Shown in pieces: positions 56,476 to 64,000 of a DNA stretch of 64,000 nucleotides. The stretch is from Nocardia aurantiaca (lineage in GTDB: Bacteria > Actinomycetota > Actinomycetes > Mycobacteriales > Mycobacteriaceae), in the NCBI RefSeq assembly GCF_009708175.1, contig NZ_WMBB01000001.1:558001-622000 (forward strand), written 5' to 3'. The position numbers were made by a program, and so were the translations under genes. Below the pieces are notes generated by a model, which saw only the letters and a program-made list of their open reading frames with translations, ran no database searches and was not told where the DNA came from. Numbering within the stretch: position 1 is the stretch's first letter; every line of letters begins with the position of its first letter.

Positions 56476-57032
56476 GGGTGCAGGGTAGCGGAAAACCATC
56501 CTGACTGGCCTGGTTCGAAACCCGACGTTTGCTGGCCTTCCCACCGTGGACCTGCGCATTCCATTCCAGACCCATACGGGCACAGCATGTTTCGCTTCGC
56601 GGCGCCCATGCGGAAGGCATGAGAGAATCCGGCGGCTGTTCCGGCTTTCCGGACGAAACTGACTCCCGGTTCATCAGCCTATCCGTCGGTCGTTGCTGGG
56701 GTCGGTTCGCGGCCGGGGGCGCCAGTCGGTGGTGCGGTCGGTCCGGATGTGGCCGCGGTTCCGTCCGGCCGCGATGGCGGCCGCCGCGTACCGACCTCCT
56801 TCTGGTCCGGCTCGACGCCGGTTCAGCCGGAACGGCATCCGTCGGCGCCACCGATCTCGTCGCCGTCGAGGTCCATCGATGAGGTCGCATTCTTTATCAC
56901 GATGTGCTGCGCCGGCGCCTGCCCCTAATTCCCGGGGGTTTTTTATCGCGGCTGCCGGGACCGGATCGAAAATGAACGTCCGGTCGCTACTCGATGAATT
57001 CGAATTCCGACCGGCATTTCATCGGGAGACCA
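56476..57032. other. Spacer between the kinase gene and the Apd1-like gene
   Basis: 557 bp with no convincing gene on either strand. A CCCC/GGGG stem followed by TTTTTT (56921-56944) might terminate plus-strand transcripts. Otherwise I see nothing. Confidence 0.5.
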
Positions 57033-58025
57033 TCAGGGCAATTGTCTGATCTCGTCGGCTACTACCGCGGTGGCGGGCTTGGGCGCGGCGCCGCAGCTGG
57101 CCTGGCGGGGCGGGTAGGCGACGGTGCGGGTGATGACCAGCCAGCGGCGGCCGTCCCGGTGGGCGACCTGGGCCGCACCCGCGAAAGTGGCCGGTTCGGT
57201 GGAATGTCCGACGTGGTCGGGGGCCGGTTCGACGGTGAGGTCGTCGATTCCCGCGGTCGGGTCGCCGGCGGTTGCGGTGACCGGGCCGGTGTCGTCGGTG
57301 GTGCGGGCGCTCGCGGTGTAGGTGGCATCCGCGATGCGTTGGCGGACCGCGACTTCGGCGACCTGTTCGACCGGGGTGTAGCAGCTGCGCCCGCGAAGCC
57401 CGGTCAGGGAGACTTCGCCCTTGTCGGCGGCGGCGAGCATGGCGTGGGCCGAATCCTCGTCCAGGCGGCCGTAGGTGAGGCCGGTGGGCAGGACGATGAC
57501 GGCGGGGGCGAAGCGGTGGCCACCGGTGTGGGAGCACTCCCAGATACGGTCGGGGTGGGCGGCGGACAGGCTCGCGGCGATGGGGCGGCCCAGCAGGGCA
57601 CAGCACTGGTCGCGTTTGCCGTGCGCGCACACCAGGACCAGCGGATCCGTCACGGTCGCACCGATTCCCGGGGCCGGTCCGTTGAGCAGGTGCAGGTCCA
57701 GGTCCAGCAGCTCCCGCAGATCACTGATCTCGAGGCGCTCGCACCAGGACCCTTCGGGCCGTGAGCTGGCGAGCAGAACCGTTCGCACGCCGGTGAATTC
57801 CCTGCGCCCGGGCCGCCGGATCAGGGTCGGTCGGACATGTGCCGCCTTGGTGCGCGCGGCCAGTTCGGCAGTGATGCCGGGCCCGAGCACCTCGTCGCCG
57901 ATCACATCGCGCCCCCATGCCCCGGGCTGCTCGACGCACAGCCAGCCGGTGACGCGGGTCGCGCTTCCGGGTAGCGGAACCTCCAGCGCCGCGGTCGAAC
58001 ACGACATTCCCTCGAACCCCGTCAC
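57033..58025 (-). CDS. Sucrase/ferredoxin-like (Apd1-type) Fe-S protein
   Basis: The product has 330 residues and belongs to the sucrase/ferredoxin-like family, thioredoxin-fold proteins that bind a [2Fe-2S] cluster with Cys and His. The signature segments are VCAHGKRDQCCALLGRPIAA and ECSHTGGHRFAPAVIVLPTG, where the second gives the His ligands. The N-terminus (SCSTAALEVPLPGSATRVTG) and the LRGRSCYTP segment are also typical. A redox role is likely but not defined in bacteria. It is translated in overlap with the small upstream gene. Confidence 0.88.
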   Translation of the reverse strand: MTGFEGMSCSTAALEVPLPGSATRVTGWLCVEQPGAWGRDVIGDEVLGPGITAELAARTKAAHVRPTLIRRPGRREFTGVRTVLLASSRPEGSWCERLEISDLRELLDLDLHLLNGPAPGIGATVTDPLVLVCAHGKRDQCCALLGRPIAASLSAAHPDRIWECSHTGGHRFAPAVIVLPTGLTYGRLDEDSAHAMLAAADKGEVSLTGLRGRSCYTPVEQVAEVAVRQRIADATYTASARTTDDTGPVTATAGDPTAGIDDLTVEPAPDHVGHSTEPATFAGAAQVAHRDGRRWLVITRTVAYPPRQASCGAAPKPATAVVADEIRQLP

Positions 58026-58204
58026 AGTGGCTTCCCGTCGATCAACTTCTGAATCACCTGCTCCAGCCGCCGCTGTCGCGTCTGTGGCCGTACCGCGCTG
58101 CCCAGGTGGAAGCCGACCGCGAGGCGCGACTGCCTGGGCAGCGTCTCGAAGAAGGCCGCCGCCTCCGGATACCGGGCCAGCGTGGATCGCTCGGATGCGG
58201 ACAC
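58022..58204 (-). CDS. Small YdeI/OmdA-like protein
   Basis: The product has 60 residues. The pattern (YPEAAAFFETLPRQSRLAVG, then RPQTRQRRLEQVIQKLIDGK) resembles the C-terminal helical part of the YdeI/OmpD-associated family, where a basic helix pair precedes RxxRxxxxxxxLxxG. The stop overlaps the next start by 4 bp (ATGA), so it is coupled to the Apd1-like gene. It may be a complete mini-protein or the remaining end of a longer one; no N-terminal YdeI domain is nearby. Confidence 0.7.
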   Translation of the reverse strand: MSASERSTLARYPEAAAFFETLPRQSRLAVGFHLGSAVRPQTRQRRLEQVIQKLIDGKPL

Positions 58205-58229
58205 CAGTACAACTGTAGATACCGGCAGC

Positions 58230-58994
58230 TCAGTGCCCCAGGAAGGGGAGCACTTCGGCCTCGAATTCGCGGTAGCGGTCGCGGTGGATGCTGTGGCCGC
58301 AACCGAATGCGCGGACCGTGCAGTCGGCCAGGCCGGCGCGCATGTGCTCGAGCTTCTCCGGATCCACCATTCCGCCGGGGCCGCCGCGCAGGAACAGGGT
58401 GGGTGCGGTGATGTCGGACAGCCCCTCCCACCATTCCGGATACGGCTTGCGGAACTGTTCGAGCGCGACGCCGGTCATGGACCGGTCGAAGGCCAGCACC
58501 GCGCGCGGATGCCGGATGAGGCTGGTGGTGGCGTGCCACAGCTCCGGAATCGACGGCAGCCGCCGCGTGAATCGCACCTGCTCATCGCCCGAGCGCAGTG
58601 GCAGCGGCTGCTCCTCGATCACCAAGCGTCGCACCAGTTCCGGGCGCTCCATCGCCACCCAGGAGATGGCGTATCCGCCGAGCGAGTGCCCGACCAGGTC
58701 CACCGTCTCGAGGTCGAGCCGGTCGCAGAGCCGCAGGATGTCCGCGCCGAATTCCGGGAATCGATAGGACATGGTGTGCGCGCTGCGTCCGTGTCCACGC
58801 AGGTCGGGAATGATCACCCGCCGTCCGCGCCGTACCAGCTGGGCCGCGAACCGGTCCCAGGTGTGCCCGTCTCCGCCCATGCCGTGCACCAGCACCACGG
58901 GGGTCCCGCTATGGAGGTGCCCGCCTGTGGCCCCGGAATCCCGGTAGGCGATCTGCACGTCCTCGAACTCGACCCGGGCCACCGACAACTCCAC
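58230..58994 (-). CDS. Alpha/beta hydrolase
   Basis: The product has 254 residues from a GTG, with TACTCT 8 nt upstream. The fold is complete: VVLVHGMGGDGHTWDRF oxyanion segment, IIPDLRGHGRS, nucleophile elbow VGHSLGGYAIS (Ser), and His in FGCGHSIHRD near the end. An acidic residue in GGMVDPEKL may be the third member. Such enzymes act on esters, epoxides or haloalkanes; the substrate cannot be told. It is last in a short minus-strand run with the YdeI-like and Apd1-like genes. Confidence 0.9.
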   Translation of the reverse strand: MELSVARVEFEDVQIAYRDSGATGGHLHSGTPVVLVHGMGGDGHTWDRFAAQLVRRGRRVIIPDLRGHGRSAHTMSYRFPEFGADILRLCDRLDLETVDLVGHSLGGYAISWVAMERPELVRRLVIEEQPLPLRSGDEQVRFTRRLPSIPELWHATTSLIRHPRAVLAFDRSMTGVALEQFRKPYPEWWEGLSDITAPTLFLRGGPGGMVDPEKLEHMRAGLADCTVRAFGCGHSIHRDRYREFEAEVLPFLGH

Positions 58995-59142
58995 GATGGT
59001 CCAGAGTACGGACCGGCGCGCGGACGACGCCGCACTTTGTGCCCATCGCCATATCGAATTACCGATTCGGTTGCCTATTCATTCCGTTGGCGAATGACAG
59101 CGGAACCCCTCCATACTGGCCTGATATCCAGGCGTTACATCT

Positions 59143-59158
59143 TGTGAAATAGATCACT
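59143..59158 (+). promoter_or_regulatory. CRP/GlxR-like operator upstream of the GT39-like gene
   Basis: TGTGAAATAGATCACT matches TGTGA-N6-TCACA at nine of ten positions and lies in an AT-rich stretch 78 bp before the start codon. Actinobacterial CRP (GlxR) proteins use this consensus. GTGAAA/TTTCAC also forms a wider inverted repeat. Confidence 0.55.
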
Positions 59159-59235
59159 TTCACATTTTCGATAATCGGTCAACCGTGACGGTAGCGTCAT
59201 TGCCGATTCACCAATGCTTTTTCTGCCGGGGAAAT

Positions 59236-60804
59236 ATGGTTCTCAATGCTGCCGCCCCCGCGGTCGATCTCCTGGAACCGAGCCCGCCGCGGCCGACCTT
59301 CGCCAAGGTCTGGGTCCTGCTGCTCGCCGCACTCAGCGCGGCATTCCTTGCCGTTCCCGCCCTGCGCTACGACTTCTTCGGTGACGAGCTGTATTTCGTC
59401 GCCGCCGGCGCTCATCGCAGCGTCACCTACGCCGACCAGGGTGTGCTGATACCGCTCATGGCCCACCTGGCCGATGCCCTGGCGCCCGGCTCGGCGCCCG
59501 TGCTGCGACTGCCCGCGGTGCTGATGACCGCGGGCGCGGTCGTGATCAGTGCCGCGGTCGCCTACGAACTCGGTGGCTCCCGCACCGCGCAACTGCTCGC
59601 GGCCGCCGCCTACGGAGTATCGCCGTTGGCCGCGACCCAGGCCGTCCAACTGAGCACCTTCTCCTTCGACGCCACCCTGCAGGCCACCATCATCTGGCTG
59701 CTGATCCGTTGGATCCGCACCCGCGACGACCGCCTGCTGATCGCGCTGGGTCTCACCGCCGCGATCGACCTCCAGGTCAAATGGTTCATCCCCACGATCC
59801 TGCTGTGCCTGGGCGCGGGCGTGCTCGTCGCGGGTCCGCGGCAGCTGCTGTGGCGGCCCGCGCTGTGGAGGGGCGCGGCGATCTTCGTGGCCTCCGCCGT
59901 GCCCGGCCTGTGGTGGCAGAGCACGCACGGCTGGCCGGCTCTGGCCATGAGCAAGGTGATCGGCGCCGAGCAGGACGCGGCCGGCGGCGGGCCGCTCGCG
60001 TGCATGCCGCAGATGATCGGATTGGCGGGGCTGCTCGGCGGACTGCTCGCGGGGTGGGCGTTCTGGTGCCTGGCCCGGCAGCGCTGGCTGCGCCCCTACC
60101 TGTTCATGCTGGTCGCCTCGGGCCTGCTCGTGCTCGTGGTGCTCGTCGGGCACGGAAGGCCGTACTACACAGCGGGATTCCTGCCGGTGCTGTTCGGCAT
60201 CGGCGCGGCTTCGCCGCCGTACTCGGTGAACGACCGCGGCGGCCGGCTGCTGCGTGTCGTCGCACCGCCCGTCGTGCTGCTGTCCGTGGCCATCATCGCC
60301 GCGCTCGTGGCGACCCTGCCGCAACCGGCCTCCCGCGTGCACGGCGACATCCGGACGCAGGCGGACTTCGCCGTACGAACAAGCATCTTCGGCTACTCGG
60401 GCTGGTCCGATCTGACCGCGAAGGTCGCCGACGCCTACCGGCAGCTCCCGGAGGCGGAGCGTCCGAAAGCGATCATCGCCCAGAACTATTGGCAGGCCGC
60501 CGCGATCCAGAACTTCGGCCGCGACTACGACCTGCCGCCCGTCTACAGCCCCAACCGCGGCTTCGGCTACTTCGGCCCGCCGCCGTCGGATACGGGCGCG
60601 GTCCTCTACGTCGGTCTCGGCGATATCGAGCAGAGTCTGCAACGGCAGTTCGGCTCGGTGACGGTGCTGGCACGCCTGAACGTTCCCAACGGGTTCCCCG
60701 GCGTGAACAGCGACATCGCGATCGCGATCTGCCGCGGACCCGTGCACCCCTGGCCCGAACTCTGGCCGGCCATGATGGATCTGCGCCTGCCGCTGGGCAT
60801 TTGA
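59236..60804 (+). CDS. GT39/PMT-like membrane glycosyltransferase
   Basis: The ATG at 59236, behind GGGGAAAT, gives 522 residues (MVLNAAAPAVDLLEP). At least ten hydrophobic helices are visible between about 25 and 370. The first loop has the acidic motif RYDFFGDELYF with the Asp-Glu pair expected of GT-C (dolichyl-phosphate-mannose transferase/ArnT-like) enzymes. A soluble C-terminal part (about 375-520; AIIAQNYWQAAAIQNFG) lies outside. It would move a sugar from a polyprenyl-phosphate donor to an envelope acceptor; the exact sugar and acceptor are unknown. Confidence 0.87.
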   Translation: MVLNAAAPAVDLLEPSPPRPTFAKVWVLLLAALSAAFLAVPALRYDFFGDELYFVAAGAHRSVTYADQGVLIPLMAHLADALAPGSAPVLRLPAVLMTAGAVVISAAVAYELGGSRTAQLLAAAAYGVSPLAATQAVQLSTFSFDATLQATIIWLLIRWIRTRDDRLLIALGLTAAIDLQVKWFIPTILLCLGAGVLVAGPRQLLWRPALWRGAAIFVASAVPGLWWQSTHGWPALAMSKVIGAEQDAAGGGPLACMPQMIGLAGLLGGLLAGWAFWCLARQRWLRPYLFMLVASGLLVLVVLVGHGRPYYTAGFLPVLFGIGAASPPYSVNDRGGRLLRVVAPPVVLLSVAIIAALVATLPQPASRVHGDIRTQADFAVRTSIFGYSGWSDLTAKVADAYRQLPEAERPKAIIAQNYWQAAAIQNFGRDYDLPPVYSPNRGFGYFGPPPSDTGAVLYVGLGDIEQSLQRQFGSVTVLARLNVPNGFPGVNSDIAIAICRGPVHPWPELWPAMMDLRLPLGI

Positions 60805-60812
60805 ACGATGCT

Positions 60813-62438
60813 CTACTCGTAGAGCCCCTCCACGTGCCAGGTTTGGTTGTAGCCCAGGAGAAGGAGGGCACGCAGCCGGGTGGCGTCCTCGGCATCCAGC
60901 TGGACCTGGGCACGGGCGGCGAAGCCGTGCTCGAAACGGTGTGTCCACCAACGGTCGTCGACGGGCCAGGGTCCCGCCCAGCCGGTCAGCCGCCAGGAAC
61001 TGCTGCCCCAGTGCAGGTGGGCGGGGTCGGCGGTGAACAGACCGCGATCGCTCACCCAGATCGGGGAACCGTCGACGGCCTCCAGGCGCACTTCCGGATG
61101 ATTGGTGAGCACCAGGGCCGGGGCGGGCTCTGGGAGCCGGCCCGGCCAGGGCTGGGCCGGATCGGTCGCGGGCACCGGCTCGTCGCCGAGGGTGACCATG
61201 GTGATGCGCTCCTGCGGACCGCGCCCGCCACTGAGCACGCCCATGCGTACGGCGTCACCGCCCAGCAGACTCTGCACCCGGACCAGCGCGCGACGGGCCC
61301 GCTCCTCGTCCTCGCCGACACCACCCCACAGGCCGAGTTGCAGGGCTCCCGCCGACACCACCTCGACGGGCTCCAGGCGCAGCAGGGTGATGGCGGCGTT
61401 CGGGCCGGAATCCCAGTCGTCCGCCTCCGAATTCGATGCGCGCGCCCGGCCGCGGTCCAGGGCGCGGCGGGTGAGCCAGCCGTCGAGCTGCCATCGGATG
61501 CGGTCGGCGGTGCTGTCCGGGGTGAGGGGCTCAGCGCAGCGCCAGATGCGGGAAAGTTCTTCGCCCGCTTCGGTTTCGGCGTGAATGACCAGGCGGGTGC
61601 AGGCCACGGCGGCGGCCGACAGTCTGGTGTGCAGTTCGGTGGCGAGCAGGCGACCCACGAAGGCCGCCATGTCGACGCGTTCGATCGGCGGATCGCAGCG
61701 GTGCTCCACGGTCAGATCGGCGGCGGGCGGGCGGGCGGCGGGCGGGCGCTCCGGGATCGCGCGGGCACAGCGATGCGCGATGATCGCGTCCCCGCCGAAA
61801 CGCGACGCCACCTCGGCCGGGGTGAGGGCCGCGAAGTCGCCGATGCGGCGCAGACCCAGCCGGTGCAGCAGATCCACCAGTTCGACCCGCTGCGGCGCGG
61901 CCAGCACCGGCTCCACGGCCAGCTCCGAAACCGGCATGGGCGCAAGGAATTCCGCGCCCCGTCCGGGCGGGACCAGGGTGGCGCGGCGGGCGGCGAAGAC
62001 CGCGGTGGACAATTCGTCGGCAATGCCGATCTGGCATTCCGCGCCGACCGCCGCCACCGCGTCCACCAGGCGCTCGGCCGCGGCCTCCTCCGAGCCGAAG
62101 AACCGCGCCGCCCCGCGCGCCGAGAGCGCCAGCATGCCCGGGCGCAACACCTCGACACCCGGCGTGGTCGCGTCCACGGCCGCCACCACGGGCTCGAAAA
62201 GGCGGGCGTCGCGGTCCGGATCATCCTGTGCCACCAGCAGATCCGGGCAGCGACCCTGCGCTTCCCGCTTACGCAGGCCGCGGCGAATGCCCTCCGCCCG
62301 CGCCACGGCCGTACAGGCTGTCACCCGGTTTGCCGCCAGGACCGCCACCGCGCGGGTGGCCTCCACCCCCGCTTCCGCGGCCGCCGCCACCGCCGGCCAG
62401 TCCGGGCACCACACGACCAGCACCCGCCGCGCCTTCAC
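60813..62438 (-). CDS. imuB: Y-family polymerase-like mutasome protein ImuB
   Basis: The product has 541 residues. It has the Y-family polymerase fold (RVLVVWCPDWPAVAAAAEAG, VEVLRPGMLALSARGAARFF) but lacks the acidic catalytic set, as ImuB does. A beta-clamp-binding motif, QLGLWGG, lies in the C-terminal half and matches that of mycobacterial ImuB. ImuB bridges the clamp, ImuA' and the error-prone polymerase DnaE2 during damage-induced mutagenesis. It follows imuA' (147-bp gap). dnaE2 itself is not in the window. Confidence 0.93.
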   Translation of the reverse strand: MKARRVLVVWCPDWPAVAAAAEAGVEATRAVAVLAANRVTACTAVARAEGIRRGLRKREAQGRCPDLLVAQDDPDRDARLFEPVVAAVDATTPGVEVLRPGMLALSARGAARFFGSEEAAAERLVDAVAAVGAECQIGIADELSTAVFAARRATLVPPGRGAEFLAPMPVSELAVEPVLAAPQRVELVDLLHRLGLRRIGDFAALTPAEVASRFGGDAIIAHRCARAIPERPPAARPPAADLTVEHRCDPPIERVDMAAFVGRLLATELHTRLSAAAVACTRLVIHAETEAGEELSRIWRCAEPLTPDSTADRIRWQLDGWLTRRALDRGRARASNSEADDWDSGPNAAITLLRLEPVEVVSAGALQLGLWGGVGEDEERARRALVRVQSLLGGDAVRMGVLSGGRGPQERITMVTLGDEPVPATDPAQPWPGRLPEPAPALVLTNHPEVRLEAVDGSPIWVSDRGLFTADPAHLHWGSSSWRLTGWAGPWPVDDRWWTHRFEHGFAARAQVQLDAEDATRLRALLLLGYNQTWHVEGLYE

Positions 62439-62585
62439 GATTCGCTCACTCTCGCGGCTCTACCGCGTACTCGAAAACCCTTGCCGCGCAGCGCGCCGAG
62501 GCCGTCAGGCCGCGATATGACGCCCGCCGGCGGTACGGGGATGCCGCTGCGACCTTGCGCCGAACCGGAAGCGCCCGGCGACCGG

Positions 62586-63326
62586 TCAGGACGCGACATG
62601 GCGGGCGAGCCGCAGCGGCTGCTCGAGAGCGGTGCCGGCGGTGGATACCCACTCGACGCGGCCGTTGGCGGGGCTGAGGGCCAGATGACCGAGCCTGGGT
62701 TGCGCGGAGCGGCCGCGGACGGAGACGTCGAGGCGGACGGTGCGCAGGCGGCCGCAGCCGCGGCCCAGGCCGCTGTAGCCGGCGACCCGGGTGTCGATGT
62801 GCAGGGCCGAACCGGACCAGGAACCGTTGGTCACCATCAGGGTGGAGTTCTTGCCGCGGGCGCGGGCGGCGAGGACGCGGGCGCGGGACATCGGGACGGC
62901 GAGGCCGTTGAGGCCGAGAACCACCAGGTCCAGGCCATCCAGCAATACGGAGGCGACTTCGAGCGGGTCGGGGCCCGGATCGGAGACCACGGCCAGCCGG
63001 TCGAGCCGCGCGCCCATCTCGGCGGCGGCCAGCAGCCCCAGGCGCGGCAGGCCGACCACGGCGGCATGCCCCCCGGAGCTCGTCACCGCGGCCAGCAGCC
63101 CCGAGATCAGCGATCCGGCGCCGTTGTAGACGACCACCGACCCCTTGGCCAATCCGCCATCGGGCAGAAGGTTTTCGAGCGCGGCCGGCACCGGCAACGG
63201 CTCCCGCCGCGCCTGCTCCGCCACCGGCACCCGAGCCGCCGCCTCGGCCCCGCGCGCGGGTATGGCGGCCATTCGTCGCCGCAACTCGGCCAGCTGCTCC
63301 CGCCTGGCCTCCGCAGCCGCACCCAT
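62586..63326 (-). CDS. imuA': RecA-like mutasome protein ImuA'
   Basis: The product has 246 residues and a RecA-like fold with a degenerate P-loop (VVVYNGAGSLISGLLAAV), as in Rv3395c. Other parts are LVVLGLNGLAVPMSRARVLA and the C-terminal LRTVRLDVSVRGRSAQPRLG. GAGGTGG precedes the ATG. With ImuB and DnaE2 it forms the SOS-induced mutasome. A LexA box lies 80 bp upstream. Confidence 0.9.
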   Translation of the reverse strand: MGAAAEARREQLAELRRRMAAIPARGAEAAARVPVAEQARREPLPVPAALENLLPDGGLAKGSVVVYNGAGSLISGLLAAVTSSGGHAAVVGLPRLGLLAAAEMGARLDRLAVVSDPGPDPLEVASVLLDGLDLVVLGLNGLAVPMSRARVLAARARGKNSTLMVTNGSWSGSALHIDTRVAGYSGLGRGCGRLRTVRLDVSVRGRSAQPRLGHLALSPANGRVEWVSTAGTALEQPLRLARHVAS

Positions 63327-63753
63327 CTATTGACCACCTCTCCCAGTCGACGGGAAATCAACCCTCGGATACTCGAGCCAGCACCGATCCAGCTACCTAA
63401 CATAATCGAAAGTTTGTTCGATCAATGCACAGTAGAACTCGAGTCTCGGGACGCGTCAAGAGGCAGTGGTCCACACCTCGCCCGCACATCCTGTGCGGAC
63501 CTCGGCATTCCAACTCCGCCCTGATCAGGGCGCATGCGTCATCCCCGCTTGCGGCCCGCGCGGCCAGAGCGGTCGAAGGTCCGGTCGTACGGGTCGGGAT
63601 TCGACCAGGTGTGGTGCCGGTGAACAGTTCCGGGTCGGTGGTGCGCGCCTTCCCGTTTTCGAAGTTCTGTTCACTGCAATGACTTCCGGATGCGGTCCGT
63701 GCGGGCGTCGCGAATATCCGGTCGGGCGTGGGTGGCGCGACAGCTCGGAGGGG
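63327..63753. other. Spacer upstream of imuA'
   Basis: 427 bp with no gene seen. The left end holds the imuA' promoter and SOS box; the rest (63430-63750) shows nothing I can name. Confidence 0.5.
63406..63421 (-). promoter_or_regulatory. SOS (LexA) box of imuA'-imuB
   Basis: TCGAAAGTTTGTTCGA matches the actinobacterial LexA consensus TCGAAC-N4-GTTCGA at 11 of 12 positions. On the minus strand a -10-like TATGTT directly follows it, so LexA bound here would block the promoter. Confidence 0.88.
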
Positions 63754-64000
63754 CTAGTCGAGGCGGGTGGCGGTCACGGCCCACACGGGCAGGTGCACCC
63801 GGTTGTTTTTCAGCAACGGCGCGATGATCTGGAGTTGCTCTTGCATCGGCTTCATCCGCTCAGCCCATCCAGAGTCGCCGCTCATCTCCTCGGTGAGATG
63901 GGCGAACGTCTCTGGGCTGAAGGTGGCTTGGTAAGTGGTGGTTCCCAGGTAGTCGATGCGCCACCCGGCCGCGGGAAGCACCCGGTCGAAATTCTCCGCC
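63754..64000 (-). CDS. C-terminal part of a probable methyltransferase (runs off the window)
   Basis: The frame is open from the window edge to a TAG at 63754, giving 82 codons: NFDRVLPAAGWRIDYLGTTT, then a helical part (FAHLTEEMSGDSGWAERMKP, MQEQLQIIAPLLKNN) and a final strand VHLPVWAVTATRLD. A strand-helix-strand ending in xxPVWAVxAxR is common in class I SAM-dependent methyltransferases, but the binding motifs are outside the window, so the call is tentative. Confidence 0.4.
   Translation of the reverse strand, partial: AENFDRVLPAAGWRIDYLGTTTYQATFSPETFAHLTEEMSGDSGWAERMKPMQEQLQIIAPLLKNNRVHLPVWAVTATRLD

Noticed and set aside
59709..63524. A 1271-codon open frame on the plus strand across imuB and imuA'
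   Set aside because: It is antisense to two well-supported genes and is rich in Arg, Pro, Gly and Ala with no family features, as expected of a shadow frame in high-GC DNA. Similar long shadows lie opposite the kinase (320-2692) and guaB2 (42800-44629).

Overview
The window is high-GC actinobacterial DNA, very probably from Nocardia or a close relative in the Mycobacteriales. The gene order follows a conserved mycobacterial backbone: rplM-rpsI-glmM, glmS, nnr, alr-tsaE-tsaB-rimI-tsaD, groES-groEL1, sigK, whiB3, sigD-rsdA, a DUF5319 gene, guaB2-guaB3, guaA and imuA'-imuB. Several products (WhiB3, GuaA, GroEL1, the DUF5319 protein) read almost like their M. tuberculosis counterparts. The genus is inferred from this synteny and from the accessory genes (DUF7373-type lipoproteins, MspA-like porin, actin-fold proteins with disordered tails). 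No species marker such as rRNA is present.

Layout. 1-12.5 kb: two DUF7373-like lipoproteins, a membrane Ser/Thr kinase, a zinc-ribbon/FHA protein, a YpfJ-type metallopeptidase lipoprotein, a double-FHA ABC exporter (Rv1747-like), a large protein with a Gly/Tyr/Gln-rich tail, and a membrane protein whose 3' end overlaps that gene. This looks like a phosphorylation-controlled export module. 12.8-17.5 kb: ribosomal proteins L13/S9, then glmM behind a strikingly structured leader, an ABC-F ATPase and a small PspC protein. 17.4-20.3 kb: an NHL-propeller remnant and a three-gene type VII secretion substrate cassette with no machinery beside it. 20.4-31.8 kb: a hydrolase-fold protein, glmS, a cupredoxin lipoprotein, nnr, a LysR/DapA-like divergent pair, and the alr/tsa operon. 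32-36.5 kb: an actin-fold membrane protein and groES-groEL1 behind a CIRCE operator. 36.5-42.4 kb: regulators (truncated RskA-like protein, SigK, WhiB3, SigD, RsdA). 42.8-49 kb: GMP synthesis genes guaB2, guaB3 and guaA, with a hydrolase-fold protein. 49.2-55.2 kb: an envelope-stress-like cluster (PspC proteins, MspA-like porin, PspC-histidine kinase, response regulator). 55.3-64 kb: a second Ser/Thr kinase, an Apd1/sucrase-type Fe-S protein, an alpha/beta hydrolase, a GT39-like membrane transferase, and the SOS-regulated imuA'-imuB pair.

The most unusual content is between the genes. At least three families of dispersed, palindromic intergenic repeats recur here. Family A (three copies, two inside operons) folds into the same two-part stem with a compensatory base change. 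Family C (seven copies of about 110 bp) sits at gene ends and twice supplies the last codons and stop of a gene. Family D forms long imperfect hairpins. The glmM leader has a perfect 13-bp closing helix around two internal hairpins, 35 nt before the start codon, and looks like an undescribed structured RNA. Many genes also show a TANNNT -10 box 6-8 nt before the start codon, pointing to widespread leaderless transcription.

No rRNA, tRNA, CRISPR array, transposase, phage gene or replication origin was seen.
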